Positions 26,667 through 35,821 are shown, numbered from the stretch's first letter. The stretch is DNA of 42,754 nucleotides from Candidatus Brevefilum sp. (GCA_029210815.1 JARGGB010000022.1:1-42754), one strand, 5' to 3'. Notes: generated by a model not told the origin, from the sequence alone. A program made the numbers and translations.

Positions 26667-27604
26667 ACAAGATACCCGTCATTCTGGATGGTGATCCCGG
26701 TCACGATGATGCAATTGCATGGGTGCTAGCGAATGCGAGCCCATTGCTTGATATCCGTGCTTGCACGTCTGTCTGTGGTAATCAAACTATTGAAAAAACC
26801 AGCTACAACTCGATGCGGGTTATGGCGCTGATCGGTTTGAATGTTCCTTTTGCGATGGGTCGTAAAAAACCCTTACTGAGGGAACCAATCATTGCACCGA
26901 ATGTGCATGGCGAGACAGGCCTGGATGGACCAGCGTTGCCTGAACCAGCAATTAAGCCCGAACCAATTGATGGGGTAGAGCTTATGGCGAAGGTGCTCAA
27001 GGAAAGTGCTGAACCAGTAACCCTGGTTCCTACAGGACCACTCACAAACATTGGTGCTCTACTGCTTTTATACCCGGAACTCAAACCAAAAATCGCCCGC
27101 ATCTCCTTGATGGGCGGCGGGATCTATTTTGGCAATTGGACACCGGCAGCGGAGTTTAACATCCTGGTCGACCCGGAGGCGGCAAATATTGTTTTCCGCT
27201 CAGGGGTACCCATCACCATGTCAGGACTGGATGTGACAGAGGAAGCATTGGTATTTCCTGAAGATTTTGAAAGGATACGCGCTCTCAATAATCCCGTTGC
27301 AACTGTGGTTGCCGAATGGCTCGATTTCTTTTATAAATTTCATCGTGGAAAAGGCTACGATGGCGCGCCTGTTCATGATGCATTGGCTGTGACTGCCCTG
27401 GTAAAACCAGAAATCCTGACCATGAAAGATTATTACGTCCAGGTTGAAACAGCGGGAGATTTTACTACCGGAATGACCATCGCGGATCATTTTGGCGTTT
27501 TGCGGCAGCAGCCCAATGCCACTGTTGTGCTAGGGATTGACCGCCAGGCATTTGTGGATCTGTTAGTGGAAGCAGCAGCCTATTATGGGAAGGTGGCAGG
27601 ATGA
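26663..27604 (+). CDS. Inosine/uridine-preferring nucleoside hydrolase 1
   Basis: This 313-residue enzyme cleaves the N-glycosidic bond of nucleosides to free base and ribose. The calcium-binding motif DGDPGHDD (9-16) is intact, GPLTNIGALLLLYPEL and SLMGGGIYFGNWTPAAEFNI (ligand loop) follow, and PVHDALAVTALVKPE carries the C-terminal His-Asp pair. It overlaps permease 2 by four bases and the next hydrolase by four bases. Substrate preference between purine and pyrimidine nucleosides is not readable. Confidence 0.93.
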   Translation: MNKIPVILDGDPGHDDAIAWVLANASPLLDIRACTSVCGNQTIEKTSYNSMRVMALIGLNVPFAMGRKKPLLREPIIAPNVHGETGLDGPALPEPAIKPEPIDGVELMAKVLKESAEPVTLVPTGPLTNIGALLLLYPELKPKIARISLMGGGIYFGNWTPAAEFNILVDPEAANIVFRSGVPITMSGLDVTEEALVFPEDFERIRALNNPVATVVAEWLDFFYKFHRGKGYDGAPVHDALAVTALVKPEILTMKDYYVQVETAGDFTTGMTIADHFGVLRQQPNATVVLGIDRQAFVDLLVEAAAYYGKVAG

Positions 27605-28527
27605 ACCGGATACCTGTTATTTTAGATTGCGACACGGGTGTGGATGATGCCATAGCCATCATGCTCATAAATAAATTACCCCAATTCAACCTATTAGCAT
27701 TGACTTCTGTTGCAGGCAATGTCGAGTTGGAGAAAACAACGAACAATGCACTGCGCGTATTAGAATTGATCAAGTCAGACATCCCTGTCTACCGGGGTGC
27801 TGCCAAACCAATTTTCCGCGAACATGTAAAGGCAGTCTATATCCATGGAGAAAATGGATTGGGCGGAATTGAACTCCCGCAAACCAGCCATGTAGTGCCA
27901 GGTATTACTGCCTGGGACTACATCTACCAGGAAGCGCTCAAATGGCAGGGCGAATTAGAGATCATTGCCATTGGTCCGCTGACCAATTTGGGCTTGGCTT
28001 TTATCAAATATAAGCAGTTGCCTGAACTTATCAAACGCATCGTCATCATGGGTGGTTCAGCCTCTATTGGTAATGTCACCCCGGCTGCTGAGTTCAATAT
28101 CTACGTTGATCCTGAAGCTGCTGATATTGTCTTCCGCTCCGGTGTGCCGGTTTATATGTGCGGTTTAGACATAACGATGAAAGCTTATCTGACGGCTGAA
28201 GAGATCTCGCAGGTTGGTGCTTTGGGCACAAAACCAGCTAAATTTTTTCAGGAAGTAGCCCAGGGTCCGCTTAATTTTTCACTGCGGATTGGTCTGGCAG
28301 GCATGAGCCTGCATGACCCGGCTGCGGTTCTTTATGCCAGTGATCCATCCATCTTTGAAACCCACCAGGTTGGCATGCGAGTTGAAACAAAAGGACCGTT
28401 GTCAATCGGGCGGACGGTGACGGACCTCTACAGCGATACCCAATGGCAAAATAATGGGTTTATCATCACTGATGTTGACCGAAAAGCCTTTTATCAAAAA
28501 GTGATTGCCTTGATGTCACAATACTGA
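27601..28527 (+). CDS. Inosine/uridine-preferring nucleoside hydrolase 2
   Basis: This 308-residue paralogue of the preceding gene is clearly alike along its whole length. The metal motif reads DCDTGVDD (9-16): the three ligand aspartates are kept, but Pro is replaced by Thr and the next position differs. GPLTNLGLAF, IMGGSASIGNVTPAAEFNIY and LHDPAAVLYASDPSIF match the family. The tandem pair probably arose by duplication and may split substrates (for example purine versus pyrimidine nucleosides). It is the last gene of the transport operon, ended by a strong terminator. Confidence 0.92.
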   Translation: MNRIPVILDCDTGVDDAIAIMLINKLPQFNLLALTSVAGNVELEKTTNNALRVLELIKSDIPVYRGAAKPIFREHVKAVYIHGENGLGGIELPQTSHVVPGITAWDYIYQEALKWQGELEIIAIGPLTNLGLAFIKYKQLPELIKRIVIMGGSASIGNVTPAAEFNIYVDPEAADIVFRSGVPVYMCGLDITMKAYLTAEEISQVGALGTKPAKFFQEVAQGPLNFSLRIGLAGMSLHDPAAVLYASDPSIFETHQVGMRVETKGPLSIGRTVTDLYSDTQWQNNGFIITDVDRKAFYQKVIALMSQY

Positions 28528-28530
28528 TCA

Positions 28531-28566
28531 AAAAAGCCTTCCGAAAAATTTGGAAGGCTTTTTTTA
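28531..28566 (+). terminator. Bidirectional intrinsic terminator
   Basis: AAAAAGCCTTCC (28531-28542) and GGAAGGCTTTTT (28552-28563) form a perfect 12-base stem with a 9-base loop, flanked by A-run and T-run, so it works on both strands. It separates the convergent nucleoside hydrolase and nucleoside phosphorylase genes. Confidence 0.9.
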
Positions 28567-29301
28567 TTGGCTGATCCTGTAAAAGGCTTCTAATGCTGTC
28601 TGGATTTCCTGTTTTTCCCCCTCCATGGCAAGATTTTCACCATCAACATATTGGGCAATCGAATCAGCAGTATCTTCCTCATAGCTGACAACATTATTGA
28701 GAATAGAAGCTGCGCGCACACCACGCAGCCTCCCAATTGTGAACAGCGCAGCCGTTTCCATGTCAGCGGCTAACACGCCTCTTTCTGACCAATAAGCATC
28801 GATCGCTTCTTCCCGATCGGTGTAAAAACTATCATGGCTGCGTGCGATTCCAACATGGAAGGGAAAGCCAAGATCTCGAGCACTCATAATGCAGGCCTGC
28901 ATCAAGTATGGATCTGGTACAGCAGGATACACTGCGTCAATATAGGTTTTTGAAGCGCCGTCATCCCTGACCGCACCGTTGACAATCACCAGGTCTCCCA
29001 GCTTCACTTCTTTTTGCAAACTGCCGCAGCTGCCGATGCGGATCATGGCTGAAACGCCAATATTGTGCAGCTCTTCGACAGCAATCCCGGCGGATGCGCC
29101 GCCAATGCCAGTTGATATTGCCAAGATTTCGATGCCCTTATACAAACCTTTCAGACTTCTGAACTCACGGTTATAGGCGAGTTCTTTCACATCATCAAGA
29201 AAAACGGCAATGCGGTCCAGGCGGGCAGGGTCACCCGGCAGAAGGGCAAATTTTATTTGCAAGCTGGTGTCCAGGTGGATATGGGGTTGTAAATTATTCA
29301 T
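28564..29301 (-). CDS. Nucleoside phosphorylase (uridine phosphorylase-like)
   Basis: This 245-residue NP-I family enzyme catalyses phosphorolysis of nucleosides to base and ribose-1-phosphate. The phosphate-binding PGDPAR (22-27), STGIGGASAGIAVEEL (63-78), RIGSCG (88-93) and ADMETAAL (~183-190) match the uridine phosphorylase/PNP group; the last is the ribose-binding Met-Glu segment. GAGGAAGG lies just before the ATG at 29301. It is convergent with the transporter-hydrolase operon and gives a second, energy-conserving way to split imported nucleosides. Uridine and purine specificity cannot be separated here. Confidence 0.9.
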   Translation of the reverse strand: MNNLQPHIHLDTSLQIKFALLPGDPARLDRIAVFLDDVKELAYNREFRSLKGLYKGIEILAISTGIGGASAGIAVEELHNIGVSAMIRIGSCGSLQKEVKLGDLVIVNGAVRDDGASKTYIDAVYPAVPDPYLMQACIMSARDLGFPFHVGIARSHDSFYTDREEAIDAYWSERGVLAADMETAALFTIGRLRGVRAASILNNVVSYEEDTADSIAQYVDGENLAMEGEKQEIQTALEAFYRISQ

Positions 29302-29330
29302 AATTTCCTTCCTCAGTGGTATTTCATAAG

Positions 29331-29380
29331 TATAATATGAGAAATCGTTTTATCCTAGCCCACAGTGAGGTTATTTAATG
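29331..29380 (+). promoter_or_regulatory. Possible promoter and translation start region for the reductase-amidohydrolase unit
   Basis: TATAAT at 29331-29336 is a perfect -10 box, but no good -35 lies 16-18 bases upstream. A GTGAGG ribosome site at about 29365-29370 precedes the ATG of a small ORF at 29378. The call rests on the -10 match alone. Confidence 0.35.
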
Positions 29381-29515
29381 CCGTCGTCCTTTATTCAATC
29401 TAACCTTTGCCACTTGCATTTCACACGCACTGACTCAGCCCTGTTTGATTGGCGCTCTGGTGAACAGCATTCGCTTTCAACCAACTTCTGCTTGTATCTG
29501 GAACCGTTACAATGA
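29378..29515 (+). CDS. Small 45-residue ORF coupled to the flavodoxin-fold reductase
   Basis: An ATG at 29378 with GTGAGG eight bases upstream opens 45 codons that end in TGA overlapping the next ATG (ATGA at 29512-29515). The peptide starts MPSSFIQSNLCHLHF, has two cysteines (residues 11 and 38) and shows ordinary codon use. No family is recognised. The coupling geometry, the same as elsewhere in this operon-dense window, suggests that it is translated, either as a small protein or as a leader that feeds ribosomes into the reductase gene. Confidence 0.45.
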   Translation: MPSSFIQSNLCHLHFTRTDSALFDWRSGEQHSLSTNFCLYLEPLQ

Positions 29516-30102
29516 TTAAAGTCCTGTACATTGATTGCTGTATTCGCCGGGAATTATCTCGCACACGTATCCTGGCTGAATCTTTCCTAAAGTTAATTGA
29601 GAATAACAATGTTTACAAGATCGAAAAACTTTGCCTGATGGATGAACCGCTGCATTATTTTGTGGATGGATTCTTTGAACAGCGCGAACGACTCATAGGG
29701 GAGGGTCGCTTTGATCATCCCAGATTCCGCTATTCTCATCAATTTCAGGGGGCTGATAAAATCATCATCGCAGCACCTTTTTGGGATCTTAGTTTTCCCG
29801 CTTTATTGAAGGTATATATCGAGAACCTGTGCGTTGAGGGCATTACATTTGGCTGTGACGAGACAGGCACCTTTGGGACCTGCCGCGCTGATCGATTGCT
29901 CTATCTGACCACGCGCGGTGATGATTTATCTGATTCCCCTTTAGAAATGGGTGCACGCTACCTGGAAGCAATGTGTGTCTTTTTTGGCATCAAGCGCTTT
30001 GACTACATCGCAGCGGATGGCATGGATTTAGGACTGGAAGCACCTCAAGCTATTCTTGCACGAGCGATTCAAAAGGCTTCAGATTTGGCGGTAAATTTCT
30101 AA
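29512..30102 (+). CDS. Flavodoxin-fold NAD(P)H oxidoreductase (azoreductase/quinone reductase type)
   Basis: This 196-residue protein has a flavodoxin_2 fold like AzoR/NQO enzymes: an N-terminal VLYIDCCIRRELSRTRILAE phosphate-binding loop, IIIAAPFWDLSFPALLKVYIE (the conserved APxW-x-x-P motif contacting FMN), GTFGTCRADRLLYLTTRGD, and a C-terminal helix. It would reduce quinones or azo compounds using NAD(P)H and FMN. It follows the small ORF by overlap and precedes the M20 gene by 12 bases. Confidence 0.82.
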   Translation: MIKVLYIDCCIRRELSRTRILAESFLKLIENNNVYKIEKLCLMDEPLHYFVDGFFEQRERLIGEGRFDHPRFRYSHQFQGADKIIIAAPFWDLSFPALLKVYIENLCVEGITFGCDETGTFGTCRADRLLYLTTRGDDLSDSPLEMGARYLEAMCVFFGIKRFDYIAADGMDLGLEAPQAILARAIQKASDLAVNF

Positions 30103-30114
30103 AAGGAGGTTTTT

Positions 30115-31296
30115 TTGACCTTTGAACCTGCAGTACTTACCATAAAAGATGATCTAATTGCCTGGCGCAGGCATATTCATCAATATCCAGAACTTTCCTT
30201 TAAGGAATTTGAGACGACCCAATTTATCCAGAAAAAACTAAAAACATTTGGTCATATGATCATCGATCGCCCAACCCGAACTGGATTAATAGCTCGAGTT
30301 CGTGGCAGAAAACCCGGCATACCTCGGACAATAGCTATTCGGGCTGATATTGATGCTTTGCCGATACAAGAAAACAACAATCTGCCTTTTATCTCAAAGA
30401 ATTCAAATGTCATGCATGCCTGCGGGCATGACGGCCATACGGCTATCCTTTTGGCGCTCGCCAAATTGCTGATCCAGGATCCTTGTTGCATCTGTGGTGA
30501 GGTGCGCTTGATCTTTCAACATGCTGAGGAGCTGCCGCCCGGCGGCGCCATTGAATTGCTTGAAGCCGGCTCTGTAAAGGGCGTGGAAGCTGTGCTTGGG
30601 CTGCACCTATCCTCAAATTTCGATACCGGGATTTTTGGCGTTAAGCAGGATGTCCTGACTGCGGCTGTGGACCGTTTTGATATCACACTCTCGGGCAAAG
30701 GGGGGCACTGCGCCTACCCTGAACAAAGCCTTGATCCTGTGCCAGCTATGGCAGAACTGATCCTGGCACTCCAAACAGTGGTATCACGAAAAATCGCACC
30801 CCAGGACCCTGTGGTTGTTTCCGTTTGCATGGCACGAACTGGAACTGCCTATAACATCATTCCCGATGATGCTGCGATTACTGCTTCTGTACGTAGTTTT
30901 AATCCTGAGACCAGGAAACAAATTGAACGTGAGGTGCGCCAGATTGCTTCCGGAATTGCTCTCTCATATGGTCTTGAAGCCGTCATCGACTATGAATATG
31001 GCTATCCTTCTGTGATTAATGATCCTGGGCTGACCCAACTGGCAGAGAAAACCCTGGTCAGACGCTTTGGAGAAAACCAGGTTATGCATATTGACAGCCT
31101 GATGCCGGGGGAGGATTTCTCTTACTTCTTGCACGACTGCAAGGGTTTCTTTGTTGAATTAGGCTCACGAAATACAGCCAAAGGGACTGATCAACCGCAT
31201 CATAATTCCAAATACCAACTTGATGAGGACGCGCTGCTTTATGGTGTACAGTACTTCCTGGACATGGTACGCGTAATGTTAAACGGTGTTTCATAA
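30115..31296 (+). CDS. M20-family amidohydrolase (N-acyl-amino acid/hippurate hydrolase type)
   Basis: This 393-residue M20D metallohydrolase probably cleaves N-acyl amides. Metal ligands and catalytic residues are visible: RADIDALPI (76-84), HACGHDGHTA (101-110, Cys103 and His105), HAEELPPGGA (136-145) and MPGEDFSYF near 334; a dimerisation domain with GKGGHCAYPEQSLDPV sits between. The TTG start at 30115 is set by AAAGGAGG five bases upstream. It lies between the reductase and the MTA/SAH-deaminase-like gene on one strand. Confidence 0.9.
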   Translation: MTFEPAVLTIKDDLIAWRRHIHQYPELSFKEFETTQFIQKKLKTFGHMIIDRPTRTGLIARVRGRKPGIPRTIAIRADIDALPIQENNNLPFISKNSNVMHACGHDGHTAILLALAKLLIQDPCCICGEVRLIFQHAEELPPGGAIELLEAGSVKGVEAVLGLHLSSNFDTGIFGVKQDVLTAAVDRFDITLSGKGGHCAYPEQSLDPVPAMAELILALQTVVSRKIAPQDPVVVSVCMARTGTAYNIIPDDAAITASVRSFNPETRKQIEREVRQIASGIALSYGLEAVIDYEYGYPSVINDPGLTQLAEKTLVRRFGENQVMHIDSLMPGEDFSYFLHDCKGFFVELGSRNTAKGTDQPHHNSKYQLDEDALLYGVQYFLDMVRVMLNGVS

Positions 31297-31345
31297 GATC
31301 GAGAGCAGCTACAAGCTTGATTTATATAAGCAGAGAGGAAGTACT

Positions 31346-32671
31346 ATGGAAAAGAAAACGCTGATCCAAAATTGCACCGTGCTGACCTTCGACGGGACAA
31401 AGCCGAAATTTCTTAGCAACAGGGATATTTTGATCCAGGGTAGCACCATTACAGCTGTTGAGCCAACATCATCCTTTGAAAATGTGAATGCGGTTATCAT
31501 TGATGCTGCTGGCAAGCTGGCAGTTCCCGGGATGATCAACACACATGCGCATGTGCCCATGGTTTTGTTCCGCAATGCCGGTCCGGATCTTAACGCAAAC
31601 GACTGGTTTAATAAAATTATCTTCCCACTGGAAGCCAACCTGACGCCGGAAGACGTCTACTGGGGCGCCATGCTGGGCATTGCCGAGATGATTGAATCCG
31701 GTATTACCTGTGCGGCGGATCATTATTTTTATATGGATTCAGTTGCGCGTGCGGTTGAACAGAGCGGTATGCGGGCTAACCTCGTTTGGGCTGTCTTCGG
31801 CCATGAGGGCTATCAAAAGTTAGAAGAAACCCTGGTTTTCATTGAGCGCTGGCAGGGCAAAGGGGACGGCCGTATCACCACATGGATTGGGCCACATTCG
31901 CCATATTTATGTGACCCCGACTTTCTTTCCAGGTGTGCATCAGAAGCCAAAAGTCTCGGAATTGGATCGCATATCCATGTCTCTGAAACCGCTGAGCAAG
32001 TGACTCTCTCCTTTGACCGATACGGTAAATCACCCGTCCGTGTGCTGCAGGATTCAGGTATCCTCGATTATCCTTGCATCATGGCACACTGCCTTTATCC
32101 CTCAGACGAGGACCTGGAAATCATCGCAGATCACCCCAGCGGGATTGCACAAGCGCCCAAAACATACCTGTCACTGGCGATGGGTCTCGCAGATCTCCCA
32201 AAATATTTGCGTTACGGCATCCCTGTTGGGCTGGCAACCGATGGCGCTGTCAGCAGCAGCAACCTCGATCTCTTTGAGCAAATGCGGCTCACAGGGCTTA
32301 CCCAAAAACACCATCATCGTGATGCCGAGATGATGGATTTAGATACCCTGCTGGACCTTGCATTCCAAGGCGGCGCAAGGGTTTTGCACCAGCCTAAATT
32401 AGGCAATCTGAAGCCGGGATATTTGGCGGACCTGGTATTGCTCAAGCAGGACCGGGCTAGTGTACATCCCGTCATCAATCATGCCGCAAATCTGGTTTAC
32501 AACCTGGGTGCAGGTGATGTGGATACGGTTATCTGCAATGGTGAGGTGATCTACCTAAATGGAGAACACCAAACCCTGAACAAGGCAGAAATTTATGCAG
32601 AGGTCGATCAGCGCCTTGAACGGTTGTTGAAAATTGACCTCAAGCGAAAGGTCGCTGATTATCCTTCCTGA
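31346..32671 (+). CDS. Amidohydrolase, 5'-methylthioadenosine/S-adenosylhomocysteine deaminase-like
   Basis: This 441-residue amidohydrolase deaminates an aminated heterocycle such as MTA, SAH or guanine. The ATG at 31346 follows GAGAGG and is preferred over one at 31286. Motifs are NTHAHVPM (65-72, metal histidines), HIHVSET (metal His and substrate Glu), IMAHCLYPS, and GLATDGAVSSSNLDLFEQMRL, where the family usually has GTDSAASNNxLD. It fits a nucleoside salvage and breakdown role beside the transporter genes. Chlorohydrolase-like activity on other ring amines is possible. Confidence 0.83.
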   Translation: MEKKTLIQNCTVLTFDGTKPKFLSNRDILIQGSTITAVEPTSSFENVNAVIIDAAGKLAVPGMINTHAHVPMVLFRNAGPDLNANDWFNKIIFPLEANLTPEDVYWGAMLGIAEMIESGITCAADHYFYMDSVARAVEQSGMRANLVWAVFGHEGYQKLEETLVFIERWQGKGDGRITTWIGPHSPYLCDPDFLSRCASEAKSLGIGSHIHVSETAEQVTLSFDRYGKSPVRVLQDSGILDYPCIMAHCLYPSDEDLEIIADHPSGIAQAPKTYLSLAMGLADLPKYLRYGIPVGLATDGAVSSSNLDLFEQMRLTGLTQKHHHRDAEMMDLDTLLDLAFQGGARVLHQPKLGNLKPGYLADLVLLKQDRASVHPVINHAANLVYNLGAGDVDTVICNGEVIYLNGEHQTLNKAEIYAEVDQRLERLLKIDLKRKVADYPS

Positions 32672-33243
32672 TCAAGGCAAGAGGGCATATGTGTCCCTTT
32701 AAAAATCGTGTTGGATATCCAATAATTTTACAATTTATATAGAAGGAGATATGACACCAAGCAGAAACTCTCTTCTATAACCTATTCAAATGAAATAGTA
32801 CATTTCATTTGAATAGGAAGAATAGCTTCCGACCTGCAAGATTTCGCAGGTCACGTGTGGCGTCCCCAGACGCCTACGTGACAAAAAGAATTACCCGTGG
32901 TACGTAATGAGTCAACTCAGGCACAAAGAAGTAAGACCTGAGAAATGAGAAAAGTGTTGCGTTGGCACGAGTTCACTATTGATGTAAAAACAATCACAAT
33001 CATCCCCCTGCCCCCCGCAAGCGGGGAAAAATGTCGCTTGTATCATTTATTTATTGTTCGATTTTTAAGCCTTCTCCTGCACCTAAAGGTGTTCCACTGC
33101 GTTCCAGGAGAAGGTGGCTCGCCGCAGGCGACCCGGATGAGGGAATATGAGCATAATTTGATATTTTCCAAACCAATAACTTAATTGCTCATGCGTAATA
33201 AAAATATTACTCAAGTTGCTCCGCAACCATACATGACCTACAA
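32672..33243 (+). repeat. 572-base gene-free interval with a cluster of inverted repeats
   Basis: No supported gene lies here. A weak hairpin (32682-32698) could end the upstream operon. A perfect 16-base inverted repeat, CCTATTCAAATGAAAT (32781-32796) with ATTTCATTTGAATAGG (32802-32817), follows. Next are GACCTGC/GCAGGTC (32831-32852) and a 12-base-pair stem with a small bulge (32851-32881). Then come CCCCGC/GCGGGG (33013-33026) and a nested hairpin CTTCTCCTG/CAGGAGAAG (33071-33113) enclosing CACCTAAAGGTG. GGCTCGCCGCAGGCGACCC nearby resembles short interspersed repeats of other bacteria. GTTGC/GCAAC (33215-33227), read on the minus strand, could terminate the SbcC-like gene. Confidence 0.65.
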
Positions 33244-35820
33244 CTACACCACCCTCAACTGGGAGCCCTGCGGGGTTTTTTCAACTTCAATTCGGTTGGG
33301 AAAGACATCCTTCAACTCCTCAAGATGCGTGATCACCAAGATCTTTTCAAAATCATCCCGTACCATGTTGATTGCCTCCACCAATCGCTGCCGACCCTGC
33401 GCATCCTGACTGCCAAAACCCTCGTCAATCACCAGGGTCTGCAGGCGAGCCCCAGCCCGACGCGCCAGCACCTGCGAAAGCGCCAATCGAATCGAGAAAT
33501 TCACCCGGAAAGCTTCACCACCCGAGAACATCTCATAATCGCGCTCTCCGAGGCTGTCGCTGATGATGATATCAAGGGTTTCCCTCAGGTCCTCCCGGCT
33601 GGCGTCCTTATACTCCCGCTGGGTCACAAAACTAAAAGACATTTGGCCGTTGGTCAGGCGTGACAGCAGGTCATTGGTTTCCTCTTCAATCTCCGGCAAG
33701 GCTTGTTCAATCAATAATGCCGGCACACCGTCCTTGCCAAAAGCCCTTTCCAGCTGCTTCAAATTTGCAATTAGCTGGGTCAATCCTTCACGTTCCTCAA
33801 CAAAGCCAGCCTTGCGTGCCTTCAGGGTTTCCAAAACAGCGACCTTCTGCCTGGCACCGCCCACCTCCATCCGCAGGCGATTCTCCTGCTCCTGGATATC
33901 ATGCAAATCCGATTCTGCCTTCACCAGGTCAGGCATGTCCACCTCTGCAGCTGCCAGATGGGCAACCGCCTCATCATGGGTCACCTGCAAGCTTTCCAAA
34001 TCTTTGTCTTGTTCTTCAAGCTGTGCCTGCAGTCCCTCAATCTCACGTTTGATCGGCGCCAGGGCTGCTCGGGCACCTTCTAACCCGCGCAGATCAGCCT
34101 CTGCCTCTCGGCCTGTCTGCTCTGCTTCCCGCAAGGATTGGTGGGCTTCAATATCATAACCAAGGGCTTCCAGCTCGCCGTCAATTTCCTTCAATCGCGT
34201 TCGCGCTGCCTCAGCAAAAGATTCCCCGGCGATTGCCGTCCTGATTTCCGTCAAACGCGGTGCGCCAATTTCCCGCCACGCTTTTTCTTCTTCTTCCAGG
34301 TGTTTGAGCCGATTTTCTAATTGATCTGCTGTCCTTGTTGCCTCTCGCAGTTCAACTTCAACCCCCTTCAGGTCTGCCAGCTCAGCACCCATCTCCTGCA
34401 AACGACCCTCAAATCCTTTCAGCAGTTTTTGGTTCTCACGATAACGGTCACCCCTTTTTTCACCATCTTCTGTTAAAGATTGGATCAGCGCCTCCCGCTC
34501 CTCAGCGGACAGCGGCTGGCCGCAAAGGGGACAATCCACGCCGTGCGCAGCTTTTAGTTGATCGATGCGTTCTCGAAGTTCCTTCATCTCCGCGTACAAT
34601 CGGGGGTTTTCTGCCTTTGCATCAGCATGCTTCACCTGAAGCTGACGGATTTCGTCATCCAATGCTTCCCGACGTTTGAGCCGCGCCTTTGCATTTTCAG
34701 CCTTTTCCCGAGTTTCACTTAATCGCGTCTTCAGGTTCTCCGCTTCCGTCCGTGCTTTTTCCAGTGCGGTTTGTTTCTCTTCCAGGCTTTGCATTTCCTG
34801 GCTCAGCCGCGCCTGTTCTGCCCTTATCAGGCTCAAGGGTTCGTGTCGGAGCGCTTCATGTTTACGAAATTGTTCCGCCAAAACCTCCATCGCTTCCAAT
34901 GCCTGGCGCGCTTTTTGCCAATCATCGTAAGCCTTTTCAATTTGATCGCCTTTAGCAATGATGGCGTCATATTCCTGTTTCTCGGTATGCCGTGCTTCCA
35001 GGGTTTGCGCCGTTCGCTCGCGTTTCTGCGCTGCTGCATCAAGCTGTGTTCGTAAGGCAGTCACCATCTTGCGCTGTTCATCGAGAGCAGCCTGCAAGCG
35101 GCGGATATTTTCCAGGGCTTGTGCACGCTCTTTCCGCTGCTGCGAAAGATTCTCTAACCGCGCTTCCAGTTCCGCTAACCTTTCCTTTCGCTGCGGTCCC
35201 TCATCCAATTCCGCCTGGATCTCGCTGATGCGCCCTTCTAAAGCTTTGACTTCTTTTTCTTTTTCACGCCGACGCAAAGCCGCTGTCTCCCGATAGGTCT
35301 CCCACACTTCCAGGCCTAAAATGTTGCTCAGAATGCGTTTTCGCTCCCCGGGACGTGCCATTGCAAATTGATCTGCCTTACCCTGCAGGAAAAAAGAAGC
35401 ATTGGTAAAAGTTTCAAAATCCATCCGGAGGGTGTCTTCAATCTTTTTATCTGTCTCACGCAGGGTGCGTTCTGTTAAAGGCTTCCATCGAGTGTCCTCC
35501 CCCGGAATTTGAGATAGGATAAAAAACTCCACAGAAGAAGTTTTGCCGCGCGGATTCGCCCGTTGAACACGGTAGCGATTGCCCTCGTAATCAAAATCAA
35601 AGGTCACCTGCGCCGCCTCAACAGATGGATGATTATTGATCACCGATTCATCACGCTTACGCGCTTGCCCAAACAATGCCCATGTGATGGCATCTAGCAA
35701 AGCGGACTTACCTGCCCCATTCTGACCTGAAATACAAGCCAGGTTGAAACCAGTAAAATCCAATTCCACCGGGTCACGATAGGAAAGAAAACCTTCGATT
35801 TTCAGTTTTATGGGGATCAT
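33244..35820 (-). CDS. Rad50/SbcC-like SMC-family ATPase
   Basis: This 858-residue ATPase has the Rad50/SbcC layout. An N-terminal ATPase half carries Walker A SGQNGAGKS (31-39) and the Q-loop region FFLQGKADQFAMARPGERK. Two long coiled coils (about 180-415 and 445-700) are joined by a zinc hook CPLC (430-433). The C-terminal half has signature FSGGE (765-769), Walker B LVIDEGFGSQD and VITHLEE. Usually it pairs with the Mre11/SbcD nuclease to process DNA ends, but no such gene is adjacent. It is the last gene of a tight operon with NurA, a HAS-barrel protein and HerA; its start is one base after the herA stop. Confidence 0.92.
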   Translation of the reverse strand: MIPIKLKIEGFLSYRDPVELDFTGFNLACISGQNGAGKSALLDAITWALFGQARKRDESVINNHPSVEAAQVTFDFDYEGNRYRVQRANPRGKTSSVEFFILSQIPGEDTRWKPLTERTLRETDKKIEDTLRMDFETFTNASFFLQGKADQFAMARPGERKRILSNILGLEVWETYRETAALRRREKEKEVKALEGRISEIQAELDEGPQRKERLAELEARLENLSQQRKERAQALENIRRLQAALDEQRKMVTALRTQLDAAAQKRERTAQTLEARHTEKQEYDAIIAKGDQIEKAYDDWQKARQALEAMEVLAEQFRKHEALRHEPLSLIRAEQARLSQEMQSLEEKQTALEKARTEAENLKTRLSETREKAENAKARLKRREALDDEIRQLQVKHADAKAENPRLYAEMKELRERIDQLKAAHGVDCPLCGQPLSAEEREALIQSLTEDGEKRGDRYRENQKLLKGFEGRLQEMGAELADLKGVEVELREATRTADQLENRLKHLEEEEKAWREIGAPRLTEIRTAIAGESFAEAARTRLKEIDGELEALGYDIEAHQSLREAEQTGREAEADLRGLEGARAALAPIKREIEGLQAQLEEQDKDLESLQVTHDEAVAHLAAAEVDMPDLVKAESDLHDIQEQENRLRMEVGGARQKVAVLETLKARKAGFVEEREGLTQLIANLKQLERAFGKDGVPALLIEQALPEIEEETNDLLSRLTNGQMSFSFVTQREYKDASREDLRETLDIIISDSLGERDYEMFSGGEAFRVNFSIRLALSQVLARRAGARLQTLVIDEGFGSQDAQGRQRLVEAINMVRDDFEKILVITHLEELKDVFPNRIEVEKTPQGSQLRVV

Positions 35821-35821
35821 G

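Noticed and set aside
32945-33184. 79-codon ORF in the repeat cluster
   Set aside because: It runs through several inverted repeats, has no ribosome site and no recognisable protein features.
33325-35296. Long plus-strand ORFs opposite the SbcC-like gene
   Set aside because: They are antisense shadows of a well-supported coiled-coil ATPase; Ser/Cys-rich translations with no motifs.
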